Assembly (NCBI GenBank): GCA_030770545.1
Contig: CM061100.1
Coordinates: 4,595,501-4,659,500, forward strand
Direction of reading: 5' to 3'
DNA length: 64,000 nucleotides
From: Macropodus opercularis
Taxonomy: Eukaryota; Chordata; Actinopteri; Anabantiformes; Osphronemidae
In this document: positions 26,392-39,899 of the stretch, piece after piece
Layout of the letters: each line of letters opens with the position of its first letter
Position numbering within the stretch: position 1 is the first letter of the stretch
Notes under the pieces: generated by a model
Told to the model about the DNA's origin: nothing
Databases searched by the model: none
Seen by the model: the letters and a program-made list of their open reading frames with translations, nothing else
Translations under genes and position numbers: made by a program

Positions 26392-29300
26392 ATGGGAGAT
26401 ATGAAGACGCCAGATTTTGACGATCTGCTGGCTGCCTTTGACATCCCAGACATGATGGATCCTAAAGCAACTATTGAATCTGATCACCACCATGACAGAC
26501 AACTCAAACAACCCAGTGGTGGTGGGACTATGAATGAAGATGATGCCCAGAACATCTCACTGGGACATGATGTGGGTGTTAGTGTCATTGTCAAAAACAT
26601 TCAAAATACAGACCCTAGAGAACACGGCGGAAGCATATCAGAGGGGGATGTGTACTTCAATCTGCACCATCAACCCCATGCTGTTGCCACTGACAGAAGG
26701 CTTCATAATGGACTCTTGCTCAGCATACCGTCCAGTACTCGTTCCACCAAGAATGGAAGGAAAGCTGTGCAAGAGCACGGACAGCCAATTGGCAACATAT
26801 CGACTACCTGCAATCAGTTCAGCCCCATCTCCAGTGCTGAAGAGTTTGACGACGATGATAAAATTGAGGTAGAGGATCCCATGGACAAAGATGCTGGTCC
26901 TTTGTTCAGGTCCATTATTAAGCGAGAACACAGAATTTCTAAATCACTAGTATCAGTGGAGTTGGGAGTAAACAGAGACCAAAACAACAACAATGACACT
27001 GGGGTTTCCAAGTCTAAAAAATGCCCTCCGTCAAAGTTACCAGTTGAGGAACTCAAGGCAAATGCCCTCAAGACTCAAGGTGAGGAAGCAAACGAGGAAG
27101 GACAGTTATCAGTACAAGGAAATATGTCCAGTGTTGTCCAGGTGAAAGCAAGACCCTCACCCAAACTTTCTTCTTGTATAGCAGCCATAGCGGCTCTGAG
27201 TGCCAAAAAGACCAGCAGTACAGACGTTGGGATTTTGGATCATCCGGCAACACACAAAGAATCCATTCATACCAGTGTTAATCTCAGCACTGGAGAGAAA
27301 CCACAAGAGCAGGGATCAGCCCTAGAGTTTGCAAAAAAACTGTCAACAAGACCACCAGAGAGCCCCTCAAGCGTCACTAGTGAGGGTAGCAGCAAAACCT
27401 CCTCTGCCTCAAGCACGGACACCACACATGTCATCCCAAAGGTCAGGATCAAAACAATCAAGACCTCATCTGGGCAGATCAAACGTACCGTCACCCGTGT
27501 CCTTCCAGAGTTTGATGCTGAGAGTCTACAGAAAGGAGACCTGTCCAGCAGTGCAATTTTCTCATCTCCTGTAAGAACGTCTTTGCCAACAAACATGGTA
27601 GCCACTACTGGCGGCGCTGCAATTGAAATAACAAAGCAAATGACAATTAAACCTGTGGCAACAGCCTTCCTGCCAGTCTCTGCCATGAAAACTGCTGGCT
27701 CTCAAGTCATCAACCTTAAGTTGGCCAACAACACCACAGTCAAAGCAACAGTCATCCCTGCTGCATCAGTGCAAAGTGCCAGCAGTGCCATCTTGAAAGC
27801 TGCTAATGCCATCCAGCAACAGACGGTTGTGGTACCTGCTTCTAGCCTGGCAAATGCCAAACTTGTGCCAAAGACAGTCCATCTTAGTAATCTCAGTCTT
27901 CTGCCTCAGACGGTCTCCTCTGCTGCCTGTGATCTCCAACAGGCCCTATGTTCCTCAAAACAGCTCCAGCACCAACAATCACGACATCAAGTAAAAAAGC
28001 AGACAATTCTCACTGGCCAGGCCTCAAAGAAAGTCTCAAAGGTTCAACTGTTTACTAGCTCTCAAAGTTCTGTAGTGGATGCCTTCAATAAAGTCCTGAG
28101 TAGCATAAATCCTGTCCCTCTTTACATCCCCAACCTTTCTCCTCCAAGCTCAGCCTGTATCTCTCTACCGTCACGTGGCTATAAGTGCCTGGAGTGTGGA
28201 GATTCATTTGCTCTTGAGAAGAGCCTGACACAGCACCAAGAACGTCGAAGTGTGAGGATTGAGGTCACCTGCAACCACTGTTCCAAAAGTCTAGTGTTCT
28301 ACAACAAATGCAGCCTTTTGTCTCATGCCAGGGGCCACAAGGACAAGGGAGTGGTTATGCAGTGCTCACATCTAATCCTAAAACCCATTCCTGCAGATCA
28401 GATGATAGCCGCATCTCTGTTACCAGGCCTACCTAGCCTCACCAACACCAGCTCCTCCTCTCAAACCCAGGCACCGACAAGTCAAATCACAGGAAAAGCT
28501 GCTGGTGGTGGGTCCCAAACTGCAGTGATTTCTGCTCCATGCAGTGCCCCTCTTTTAGCAGCCATGCCTTTAGAGGATGATGCCTCAAAGCTCTCCAGGC
28601 ACTGCCTAAAATGCTCAGAGTGCAATGAAATGTTCCAAGACGACAGCTCACTAGCCATGCACTATCAACAGCCACAAGAGTCCAGTGGGCAGGTACAGTA
28701 TGTTGTGCAATACATAAAATACTTCAGTTTGATTTATACATTTATGAAGCGGAAATGATGATTCTCAGCATATGAATAAATAAACAGTGCAGCAAAATGT
28801 GAGATACTGTGATGTTATATTAAATGTTACACATACAGTGCAACTCAACATCAATTTGGCTCATGCCCTCATCATACCATCTATGTAAGATGATCTCTGG
28901 ATTTACATTTGTTTTTCCCCTTTCTCGTCTATGTCCACAGAAAACATGCACTATTTGCCAAATGCTTCTTCCAAACAAGTGTAGTTTTCTGTCACACCAG
29001 CGAATCCACCAGCACAAGTCTCCTTACATCTGCCCAGAATGCGGCGCCAGCTGCCGATCCGTCCATTTCCAATCACACGTCACCAAGAACTGCCTGCATT
29101 ACACTCGTAGAGTTGGGTACCGGTATGTCTTGACTTGTCTAAAATGTTATCCAAATAATTTCTTCTGTTAAGACCATAACCTATAGTTAAATCTAAAAAA
29201 ACGAATTCTGGGTATGCACCAGTGAGCAATGTTTGATAATTGGTCATGTTCTGACATAAATGTCCATTAGTTTTCAAAGTGCCACTTTTAATGTCGCTCC

Positions 29301-32168
29301 TAATTACACTTATTACGTTATCTTCGACAGTTTCACAGCCTCATATCAAGGGAAGTGATATTAGTCACAATCAAACCTACAGGGGAAATTTGTCATTTGT
29401 GACCAAATAGGATCGTCACAATTTTTATGTGAAGTCAACAAAGACACAAGCCATTAAAACTGGCGTTGAGCAATTACACGTCAATCAAGAGTCTCATCAC
29501 TGCAGTTCAATAATCCATGAAAACAAATTAACTTACATTTATGTGCATCTGTGTACTCAACTGTGTAGACATGCTTTAAAAGGTCTCTCTGTGAGACCAC
29601 AGCATTATTAAGTAATTACAACCACACCAAAGTGGTTATGTCAAACGAGTTCAACTGACCTTTCATTAATTAGTATTTTATTTAATTGTGATTTTTGCAA
29701 GCACTTGTTTTTTCTCCCTTATTTATACATTTGTCTACATCTATTCTTCCCCCAGCTGTAACCACTGTAGTGTGATCTTTGCTGACCTTGCAACTCTGAA
29801 ATCCCACATCCAGACTACTCACTGTGAGGTCTTCTATAAATGTCCTCTCTGCCCCATGGCCTTCAAGTCAGCACCTGGAACGCACTCTCATGCGTACACT
29901 CAGCATCCAGGAATGAAAGCCGGAGAGCCCAAGTAAGTCTTTCACAGCCAACAACCTACAAATGAAAACAACATGGACACATATGACTTGAATTAAAAAA
30001 AAACAGTTTTGACTACATGTTTGGTTGGGTTCATGTAAAATTAGACACAATTCAGTCAAGTATACTGCAGCAGCTGCTATGTTCATTTCTAATGCAAAAG
30101 CTAAGCTAATTCACACTGCAAACCCACAATCATCTACACACTATTCCTTTCACGACAGCACACCCACATTGTAACAAAACGCCCCTGTCCAATTCCCTTT
30201 GGAAAATTATCCTCACTGCGTCATTATTAGCAGGATTTGATGCTGTTAGACACGGTGGCTTACTGTGGCTTACGTTTTCACATGGCAACCTTGCACTTTC
30301 TGTCTATCCTCAGCGTGTGTTTAGGAGCAGGTGTAGTGGTACCTTAACTCGAAGCTGAATAAATGTCAGATGTCAAACAACATCAATGTACTGAATCGCT
30401 TTTGGTATATCTATTTAAAAGGCAGAGGCTTTGGGTATAATAACAGGATGTAACTTAAATTTATAAGTTGTTTTGTTTTTCAGGGTGATCTACAAATGCT
30501 CCATGTGTGATACTGTATTCACTCTGCAGTCCCTGCTCTACACACATTTCGACCAACATGTCGTTAATCATAAAGTCTCAATGTTCAAATGCCCCGACTG
30601 CTCCATGCATTACGCACAGAAACAGCTAATGCTGGACCATATCAAGGTAGGCATTAAAAGCACTAAACTCAAACCTTATGCTGCATTTAATGAGTCGGTA
30701 TGACTGACAGTGTTATTGATTCAATCTGTTTCCAGTCAATGCATGGAACCCTGAAGTCCACTGTGGGTCCACCCAACGTGGGGAGTAGCCTTCCTCTTAG
30801 CATCAAGCCCACCAACTCTAACAACACTAACAGCATCAGACCTAGCAATAATAACAATAATAGAGACGGAGGAAATGGAAACAGTCAAGACAACGTAGAA
30901 AAGAAGCCTTCCCCCTCACGCCTAAAGAAAACCAACAGCAGTTGCTCAGAAGACCTTAAAAACGCTCCCAGCTCAGCATACACATGTGGAGACTGCAACA
31001 GCCTCTTCAGCTCCAGGGAGGTCTACGTGGCACACATGAGGCGCGCACACAGCAAGGTAAATGTTTCAAACCACTCGCATGCAAGTCCCAAATTTGTCCC
31101 AAAGGCTCTTAAAATTGATTTTAAGTCCTCCACAGAAAGATGAGAACCTGATTTCACGCGCTCTTTTTTTGTTTCACTTACATGTCTCCCTCCTCACACG
31201 ACAGATACTGAAGAGGCACCCGTGTCGACAGTGCGACAAGTCCTTCAGCTCTACCCACAGTCTTTGCCGACACAACCGGCTCAAACACAAGGGGCTGCGC
31301 AAGGTCTACACCTGCCCGTGAGTACACAGTGCAGTTCTACTAATAATGAATGAATAACACGTGCAGATTGTTTCTATACCAGTAACATTAATAAGCAATA
31401 ATTGTTCTGTTATTATACTATGATAGGCACTGTCCAGCTCTCAGTCAGCCATTCACTAAACGAGTGCTCCTGGATCAGCACATGGAGCTGATGCATGGAG
31501 TCAAAGACCCAGAGGAGAAGACCGCCCACTCTGACCATACAGAGGATTTACCCGACAAGGAAACGGTACTGGGACACAAATTCTCACATTTATCACTTTT
31601 TCAATCACTCAACATTTTAAAGTGAATGTTGTGAGTTTACTGAACTCGCTCTCAAACTCCTCTCCAGAACCCAAGAATCAAAAGAAAGGCTGAAGAGGAG
31701 GAAGGGTCTCCAGCCCTGAACCCCAGGGGCTCAGACTCGCAGCCTCTGAAGAGGCTCAAAGTGAACATCCTCAAATTTCACAAGTGCGCTGTTTGCGGCT
31801 TTACTGCTGAGGATATCACTGCTTTCCACAAACACATTCCCCAGCACAGGTCTGACGGCTCATCCTACCAGTGTCAAGAATGTGGCCTCTGCTACACATC
31901 CCACCGCTCGCTGGCCCGACACCTCTTTATCGTCCATAGACTTAAGGAACCGCAAGGCCTCGCCCGATATAACGGACGGAAGGACGATGACGAGAGTCAA
32001 AGAGAGAACCAGATGGACATTACAGATGAAAACGACGACGGGACACCAAACACCAAGTGCAAAGTATGTGGGAAGATGTTTGAAACAGAGGGACATCTGA
32101 ATACTCACATGAGGACGCATGGGATGGCATTCATAAAGTCAAAGCGACTGAGCGCAGTCGAGAAGTGA
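26392..32168 (+). CDS. znf532: Zinc finger protein 532
   Basis: Eight coding exons: 26392-28692, 28941-29122, 29756-29932, 30484-30646, 30736-31056, 31205-31317, 31427-31565, 31668-32168. They join in frame to 1298 aa, against about 1300 in mammals. The N-terminus MGDMKTPDFDDLLAAFDIPD, the acidic SSAEEFDDDDKIEVED block, long Ser/Ala-rich disordered regions (KVRIKTIKTSSGQIK) and then about a dozen C2H2 fingers starting YKCLECGDSFALEKS near residue 597 are diagnostic. The protein ends NTHMRTHGMAFIKSKR. ZNF532 is a nuclear protein of the ZNF592/ZNF687 (Z3) group linked to ZMYND8 chromatin complexes; a BRD4-like fusion occurs in NUT carcinoma. The 2.3-kb first coding exon starts 34 bp after a good splice acceptor, so upstream non-coding exons are likely. 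Confidence 0.97.
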
Positions 32169-34480
32169 TGAATACTTTTTAAAAACCATTTGAAACTTGC
32201 AGACAATTTACAGTAGCTTCGGTTCTGTAAATACAGAATATACACACATAGGTATGTAATACGTCACTTTACAGTAGGTCTTTAAGTAAAAGGAAGGAAA
32301 TAGCTTTTTGTACGCACATAGACGTTTCTATAGTCCTTGAATAGATCTTTTTATAGAAGAGTATTTTATTTTAAACCGATTACATTGTATTCTCACTGGA
32401 ACTTGACTATGTATGGATATATTGTTGTCATGGGATTAATCCTCATACACTTAGCAGCGTTTTCAATGCTGCTAATGTCCAATGAATGTCTGCTAGATAA
32501 TATATAAAACGTAGTGCACTCCAGGTTTCTCTAGTATACAGTCCATCACATCCCACGCTCAACATAAAAGCTGAGTGGAAGCTGCATCAAACTTTGTTAC
32601 GGTTCTCGTTTTAATCGATGACCTGAACCCGACTCCTTCTAATACAACCTGAAACAAATGATTTCGGGACAGTCGGTCAGTTACTTATAATTCCAGCTGC
32701 ATCTCAGTACACTTGTTAGGTTACTATAACTAACATGTCAAATACGCCAGATTAATTGTTAAATTTGAAACATTTTGTACGATTAGGAAACTTATCATTG
32801 TCTTAAATACCATAAGTACTGTAGCAGCTCGGTGATTACAGGTCACTTAAATTTACTGTACCTGATTGTTTGACATACAAGACTCAATATGACCTTTTTT
32901 TCCACTTCATCATTACAACACACTTGAAATAAAACTGTAATGGTCAAGCATGTCTTAACATTATCATTTGTTTTGTACACAATTTTTTTTCTTGCAGTGA
33001 AATCATAATGAATCTGTACCAACGGGAAATGATAAAATGCTCTAAATTGTAGAAAAACATCTTTGAATGTAAACGTGGCTGTGAAGCAATGTTATTTATA
33101 AACGACGACTTTGGAAGTTGTGAGAATACCATCTCCATCTCACTTGTTTTCTTTCCATCACCCGTTTCTATCACAGTAAGGCGTTGTCTCGCGCTGTAAA
33201 ACTGCATGTGAGAATCAGTCTGTGAATTGTTTGTTAATTAGACTGTGTCTTGTTGCTGCTGCTGCTGTTGCTGTTGCTGTTGTTGTGCTGATGCTTGTGT
33301 AAAAGATGTTCTTCACCGTCAATAAAGTATGAAACCAGGGGCAAGTGCTGATGTCGACTGCACATCTTCAGAAATCCTTTTGCAGTTTGTGTCTTTACTA
33401 TCAAGTATGCAGAGAGGCTATTTGGTAATGTAATTGTCCTCCAGTGCAGTGAATCGAATGGAAGGACAAGTAGAGCTGAACACAGGGTACTTCTGTTTGA
33501 TTTTGAAAGAAATGTTCTATGAGTATCCTCTTGTAATGAGAAAAATCTGAAATGTAGCAAAAATCATCAGACAACTAACGTCAAAAACAGTGTCTAATTA
33601 ATCAGTATTTGACTTTAGGCACATTAAAAGTTTCAACAGTGAAAAAAAACAATCTTACAAAGTGTGGAGACACTGTGGGGTTGAATGACAAATTCATTTA
33701 TAATAGCAGTGAGTAATACAAGTGGTCAGGAAATGTTGAACCAAACCTCTGTAAATATATCAATCATAAGCTTAAGAAACTACAATTACTTTAATTACTG
33801 TGTACAGAAATAGATTTGAGGAGGTTCTGCCTACAAAAAAACGGAAGTATAGGATGAGTTCTCCCTCTAGTGGTCAGAGTGGGTTCATGAACTGGTTTTA
33901 CTGTTTCTATATTTGAATTGTAAAGTGCTTTCGATGGTGTAGTGTTGACTTGACAAGTTTAGGTGTAGCCATCATCGTTCCACCTGCTCTTTACGTTGAT
34001 TTGTTACGGGGGCGCAGTCACAAAGCTCTCTCACGTAACCAAACCCTGAACACACCAGACACGGTGTGGACACGGTGGCCAAAGCCGTTATCCCTGCTGA
34101 CGTGTTGCGGGTGCCACGAATCGGTTTCAAATAACACTCTTTCTCTTAAAGGAAAAAAGAAGCTTAATAAACTGTTTACCTAAATTTAACTTCATTGTTG
34201 TTGCTTCATTTTCACTTTTTATTTATTAATAATTAGAGGTCATCAACATTAATATGTGTAATATTTAAATGTGATTAGACATCATTCAGACAATCATTAG
34301 ACATGGCTTTAGTTGCAACTGATAAACTGAACACAGAACTCTGTATTATAATATTTCTGTTGGAAGTAAAAGAAAACTGGTATTTCTAACGTAAAGACCT
34401 CTCCTCTATCACTGCTGATGTGGACTCACCTGAGGTGGGTAGGAACAGAGACCCCGCCCTCAAACACACAGAACACAGAG
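32169..34480. other. znf532 3' UTR and spacer to oacyl
   Basis: The znf532 3' UTR probably runs to an AATAAA at 32928-32933. Beyond it is non-coding sequence with a short (CTG)n-like tract (33252-33285) and a weaker CTCF-like match (33860-33873, minus). MALT1, expected in this neighbourhood, is not present. Confidence 0.5.
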
Positions 34481-34500
34481 AAGGGGGGCAGAGGCTGCAC

Positions 34501-34506
34501 TATAAA
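34501..34506 (+). promoter_or_regulatory. oacyl: TATA box of oacyl
   Basis: TATAAA lies 198 bp before the oacyl ATG, after a palindromic CACCTGAGGTG (two E-boxes) near 34427. The spacing suits a transcription start near 34530. Confidence 0.45.
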
Positions 34507-34698
34507 CACCAAAGCTTATCTTCCTTGTCACATAATTTCTCACTAGTCTTCACAGTATCCATAAAAAGCTCGCAGTGTGGAACCAACATTTCACTTTTCT
34601 ACCTCGGGAGCTCAGGGCCACTTTTACTCAAGTGAACGCTTGCATGTCAAGCCCCGATCTATTAATTTTTCTTTAAAATATTCTTGGTGGGTGCGGAA

Positions 34699-37600
34699 AT
34701 GGCCCTCCGTTGTGTGTTGTTCTTTCTGTTCGCCGGGCGTAGCTTAGCTGTGGAAAACACAGAAGCTTTGACTGCATCTCAAGGATGTGAAGAGGACACC
34801 AACACTTTCCTCAGGGAAATTAACCATAACAGCCCAAAGGAATACGCTGTGTCCAGTAAGTGGCTCGGACTTTTGAAAGCCTACATCATATGCAATAGTA
34901 ATACTAGGGTCTGTTTTCCGGAGTGGGTGATTTTCATCTCTTGTGTTCCCAGTGTATGATGCATTTGGAAAGTTGGGCAGCAATGTTGAAGGAGGTAACG
35001 TTAACCAGCCTGGCTTGCTACAACAGTGTCGGTCTGCCCGCGGTCCCAGCTTTTCTGGAAAGTACTGCCAGGTGTTCATTAGGCAGGTAGAAACAAAAGC
35101 TGTACTAACAGTATTTTTGACACAATATCATGATAGTTGGTTTCAAGGGGACAAAAAGATGATAGTAAAGTATTTTCACTGCCCTAGGGAACAGTCCGGT
35201 ACTTTATTGGCGTGTGTGTTCCAGACTCCTGTGATGAACAGGATGTTGAAACGCTAGCACTGTCTGGTAAGTGGTTTTAAAATGTCTTTATTCTGGAGTC
35301 ACTGCAGTAGAATTGGTTTAGCCTAATAAATTGCTTTATTGTGACTTAACTAACTTTGCCACAGGGAGACTTAACCTTGGTCAAACATCCCTCATTCCTC
35401 CTTTACCTCCCATCCTGGTCAACCAGTCCAGTCAGGAGCTGTGCATGACTCACTGCTTGGGTAACAGTGATGCATCTCCTGATGCATCAGACGTCACTTG
35501 CATGTCAGTACATTCTCACAATATTTGATGCCTGTGAACTTTACAGTTAAATAAAATGAAAAATTGTATCTTTTCCATCAGCAGAACTTCCTTTTCTCCT
35601 ACAGGTTTATGTGTAGCTTGATGGTAGCAGTTCCTCTTGTGGCTACCTTGTTGACAGCTATATTAAGATGGCAAAGGAACAGGGAGGTAGGCTCTGGTTC
35701 AAACACTGGTCTCAGCCTTTATGGGACTGTGAAGAACAGTGTTTCCCTCAGCACTGAAAGTTCTTCAGAGGAAAACAGTGAGTACTGTATGATACGCATC
35801 TTATGTTACTGTACGAGTGTCTGTTCTTCATTTACCAGATGATCCGCAGCTTTACCCTGATCATAAGATCAAAAGAGCAAGAGTCAATGTCAGTCATTTA
35901 AATTTCATTTAATACAGTTAGAACTGCTGCAATGAATCTCTCTGTTTCTTAGATTTTATTCTAATACATATTGTCTTTCAGACAGCAGCAGGCATAGACT
36001 ACTGGGCTTTCCCTGGAGCTGTTCACATAGATGCCTGCAGGTGTTCTCCTTACAGACAACCAGCCAAGGTGTCTTAAGCACCTCCTCATCCATCGCAGGC
36101 AGAGGCTACTCCTCTCTGAATGGCATCCGTGCTCTCAGCCTGTTATGGATCATAAGTGGCCACTCTGCACAGTTCCCTGCAATAACCAATTTGGGTAAGA
36201 CATATTTAATGTATACCCATCTATCAAGTCTCATTTGTTAACTTACAGTAGTCTGCAAAAAAGTAGTTGTAAATAAATTGTGTTTGTTTTTAATATCATT
36301 TAATATTTCACTAAATAGGACAAAGATCTTTGTCAGAGTTTTTCTGAGCAGACCTAAATGTCCTTTGAAGGACAAGTAAAATGACACGCAACCAATTAGG
36401 TGACTTGCAAACTGATAAGCATGACTGATTGCAATTTATTCCCCATTGCAGACAACGCCAAAGACTTCCAGAAAGCAGCAGCAAGCAGCCCCCTGCATGT
36501 GTTTACCATCAGTGGACCTGCCTTTCTGGCTGTAGACACATTTTTACTACTGGGGTGAGACTGTAAAAAAAACAGCTAAAACCAGATATACTGTAGAGTG
36601 ATTTTAACAGAGTTGAGTTTATTTTGAGATGCCATTTTCTTTCATATAAACCTTTATGCTTTAGGGGTTTGCTTAGTGCAAGGTCTCTGCTTGGCTCCAG
36701 CAGCAGAGCTGAGGGCAGACTGAGTCCCAGTGTGGTGGCCAACTATCTGTTCAAGAGAATTAAAAGGTTCCTTAAAACTAAATTGTGTCAATTGTGTGAG
36801 TTTGAATTTACAGTATAAGCCCTTTGTTAAGGGTCGTCTTATTCCCAGTGACAATGTAAACGCGTGTTCTCTTCTTGTTTGTCCTCCACTGCAGGATTCA
36901 GCCCCTACATCTATTTATTGTATGTCTAACCATTAGCATCGTCTCTTTGGTAAAGTGGGGACCCTACTGGTTCCCATTCCTGGAGGCGTTTACTGACTGT
37001 AAGACGTATTGGTGGGCTAACATGCTATTGGTTAGCAATCTGATTCCAGTTAATGAGATAGTAAGTTTAACCGGATTTTAGTTTTGAAATGAAACATTTC
37101 TGCTTCAGTACAGCTGCTGTATTTATTAACAGTCTGTTTACTGATCTCCCTCCAGTGTTTACCTTGGACATGGTACTTGTCTCTAGACTTCCAGTGCTAT
37201 GCCACCACTCCGCTGTTGCTCTATTTCTACAGACTGTATGTCCACTTTCCATTCATATGACGTTTTCTTCCCTAAACTGTAAATAATCTCCCAATCAGGG
37301 AACATTGCATAGATGTAATCTTATCGGTTCAACATTTTGTTTCCCAGAAAGAAAGGCGTGTTTGTGGTTGTGGCAACAGCCCTGCTCCTGTTGACCATTG
37401 CTGCTGGTGCCGTTACAACTGCACTCCAGCAGCTGCCAGTCTTTCAGCCGTATACAATGTAAGACACAGTTAAAACACTAACGACTATCTACCTCAAATT
37501 ACTCCTTTAAATTTAAAAATTAAATATGCCTTGTTTATTGCAGGCTATCTGAAAATTATAGTTTATTTTACTATGTAAAACCTCACACAAGATATGGCCC

Positions 37601-38418
37601 ATTCTTAATTGGTATTATGACTGGAATTTACTTGACAACAAAGAGCAATCAGCTCCTAAAGAATAAGGTAAAAGCATCTTTGTCAGACTATCTACACACT
37701 TCTTAAACTGGACAACACCATACCATTACCAAATATATAGGTCTCACTTACCATCTGTGATTCTTGTGTCTTGCTAATGGTTCAGCGGCAGGCAGCACTT
37801 GGTTGGTTCTGCTGTCTTTCACTCATGGCTGTGTTGGTTGGACTTGCCTACGTTCTCAAGGAGACTCCAGCCTACCCATCTGTGCCACATGCTCTCTACC
37901 AGGGCCTGCACAGATCGTTGTGGGCTCTGACTTTAACCTGGATCATAGTTGCCTGTGAGGAGGGTTATGGAGGTAAATCAACAATAAAGATGTTTCAGAG
38001 ACGCCAAAAGTACACAACAGTAACAAAAATTTAGTGGGGTGTTTTTAGTTTAACTGGATCTTTACTCTTGTTGTACAGGTTTTATAAAGAGTTTCTTGTC
38101 ATTGGGAGTCTGGGTTCCAGTTTCCAACATTAGCTTTGCTTGCTATCTGATACACCCCATCATTATCATCCTCTACATTGGTTTACAGGAGACCCCAATC
38201 CACTACACAGACCTCAACTATGTAAGTGCCCAAACCAACATCTTAGATAGTTTCATCAACTACAGAAGCAATTTAACAGTTTTGTCCTAATCTAATGCCT
38301 TTTGTTTCTTTAGATGTACATGTTCCTTGGTCACCTGGTGCTGACTCTATTGACGGGCTATGTGTTGACTGTACTGATTGAGAAGCCCTATCTTCTTTTA
38401 AAATGCAGCAATCTATAG
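34699..38418 (+). CDS. oacyl: O-acyltransferase-like membrane protein (NRF6/acyltransferase 3 family)
   Basis: Fifteen exons join without a break to 671 aa: 34699-34855, 34953-35086, 35188-35266, 35365-35503, 35605-35777, 35982-36194, 36452-36554, 36665-36766, 36895-37060, 37156-37235, 37348-37458, 37544-37667, 37786-37972, 38079-38221, 38314-38418. A signal peptide (MALRCVLFFLFAG) leads to the luminal NRF N-domain with YDAFGKLGS and Cys pairs (YFIGVCVPDSCD). Then comes an acyltransferase-3 domain with about ten membrane helices, opening LNGIRALSLLWIISGH with the family's conserved His. CLPWTWYLSLDFQCY is a signature of the nose-resistant-to-fluoxetine group. The acyl substrate is unknown for the vertebrate enzyme. 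In human the locus is a pseudogene (OACYLP); here every exon, splice site and key motif is intact. Exon 3 was started at CTAG/GGA because this alone keeps the frame. Confidence 0.93.
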
Positions 38419-38739
38419 ATGCAAGTCAGACTGAAAGACCTAAAGGTATTATCATTCTACAATAATGTATTGACTAAACTTTCAAAGGTTCTTACTCAAC
38501 GACAATAGACGCTCTAGCATCAAACAACAAGCTAGAAATCTCCCTAACAGCAAAGTTTGCTCTGCTACCGCCAGCTAGGAAGCAAAGCTCACCACAAACA
38601 TAGAGCTCAGTACACACCGTAAACCAACGAACCCTTGTGTTAGCAAACAACTATGTAGGATGCTACCGTGGCTAGGATGTTACCCGAGACATAAAATGTT
38701 TTGTAACAAGGAAGTGGCCAAAAAAAACACTAGTTAAAG

Positions 38740-38785
38740 ACAGTCTGTGCAGAGTAGGCCATCACTGAAGCAGCCTGCATATATA
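38740..38785 (+). repeat. Dispersed repeat fragment, second copy near 52410
   Basis: AGTAGGCCATCACTGAAGC and flanking bases recur at 52418-52445 with a single change in the core and similar flanks (CAGTCTGTG versus GAATCTGTG; GCATATATA versus GTGAATATA). This indicates a dispersed transposon family. The family and element ends are not identifiable from two fragments. Confidence 0.5.
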
Positions 38786-38806
38786 GGGTGTCAGCACCAC
38801 CTTATA

Positions 38807-38841
38807 CTAGCTCATGCTAGCTCAAGCTAGCTCATGCTAGC
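38807..38841. repeat. Short tandem repeat of CTAGCTCATG units
   Basis: Three and a half imperfect 10-bp units, CTAGCTCATG/CTAGCTCAAG, in a row. Confidence 0.8.
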
Positions 38842-39426
38842 CAGACTGTGAGCCACCCATCTTGCTAGCAGCCTCGCATCCAGCACCAGTTACCTCATTT
38901 TATCAAACACTTCTGTAAAAGACAACTACTGTTGCACCACTAACTTACCTTTTCGCCAGTTAATGGACCTGGCTGCACTAACAGCCCTATTACGCAGCAC
39001 CTGTCTTAGACTGCGCCCCTTTTGAACCTCATTCTCTTAAAGCTACAGTAACATTTCTGCTCATTTAATAACTTATTGGAGTGTTTTTATTTCTCCACAG
39101 ATAATTTCACTTCACTACATTTCTGGGATGATAACACTCTGTCACAGTATTTGATGTTTCTAGTTTAATTGTTGTCCATTTTTTAATTTTATTGCTGTAT
39201 ATTAATAAATGAATTAATCACAAAAAAGAGCCTCTTTTTTATTAATTAATACAATTCACCACAACATAATAGCAAACTTCACTGCAAGATTACAAAAAAG
39301 ACAACACTGGTGTTTTTGAAAACATATTGTGCAACGTAACAACAATGGAGTCGAAATCAACATTAACAGCTGCTCTTTAATAAAGATGATGTCTGATGTT
39401 TTACCACTATATTTATTTTACTTCTA

Positions 39427-39440
39427 CCGCCACCTGGTGG
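39427..39440 (-). promoter_or_regulatory. CTCF-like motif (perfect core match)
   Basis: On the minus strand CCACCAGGTGGCGG fits CCASYAGRKGGCRS at all 14 positions. It sits between oacyl and the promoter of the following non-coding locus, a sensible insulator position. Occupancy is unknown. Confidence 0.4.
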
Positions 39441-39899
39441 TTGGAAACAGGAAATGCTGTCATGGCGCATCAGCACTTTAACAGTAAGAAATAATAATTA
39501 ATACGTTTTTTTTCATCTGGTTTGTGATAAATACACTGTGTCAGTAAATCATATTAATATAACGTTACTACTGTGACCGAGCGTTTGTGCAGGGTTCGCC
39601 TAAAACACTTAGAAATAAGAAAACAATAAAAACGACAGTCGTCCGAACCTTCTTCCACTTTATTCTCTGTCACACCTGTATTATCCCGTGACACTCAAGT
39701 ATTAAGTGCGCATGCCCAAACCTGTATACGGCAAGCCCCGAGGGGAAACACATTGCACACACACATACACAATGAGCACCAGAACGTACAGAAGTCATAC
39801 ACATGACAGAATCAAATAAAGTCTGTTACACTACATTTCAAAACGTTTCACTCATGAAGAATCCAAAAACTAACCATCAGGCGTCTAAAGGCTCACGTG

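Larger units (their letters stand above)
38419..39899. other. oacyl 3' region with dispersed repeat fragments
   Basis: No gene is visible. It contains a segment (about 38740-38785) shared with 52405-52455, a short tandem repeat (38807-38841), and a perfect CTCF-like core (39427-39440). AATAAA sites near 39205 could end the oacyl transcript. Confidence 0.5.

Noticed and set aside
27267..27686. 139-codon minus-strand frame inside znf532
   Set aside because: It is antisense to well-supported znf532 coding sequence and has no independent features.
33234..33560. Minus-strand frame with a Gln/Asn/Ser-rich tail
   Set aside because: The tail is a translated CTG-type tandem repeat downstream of the znf532 poly(A) signal, with no family features.
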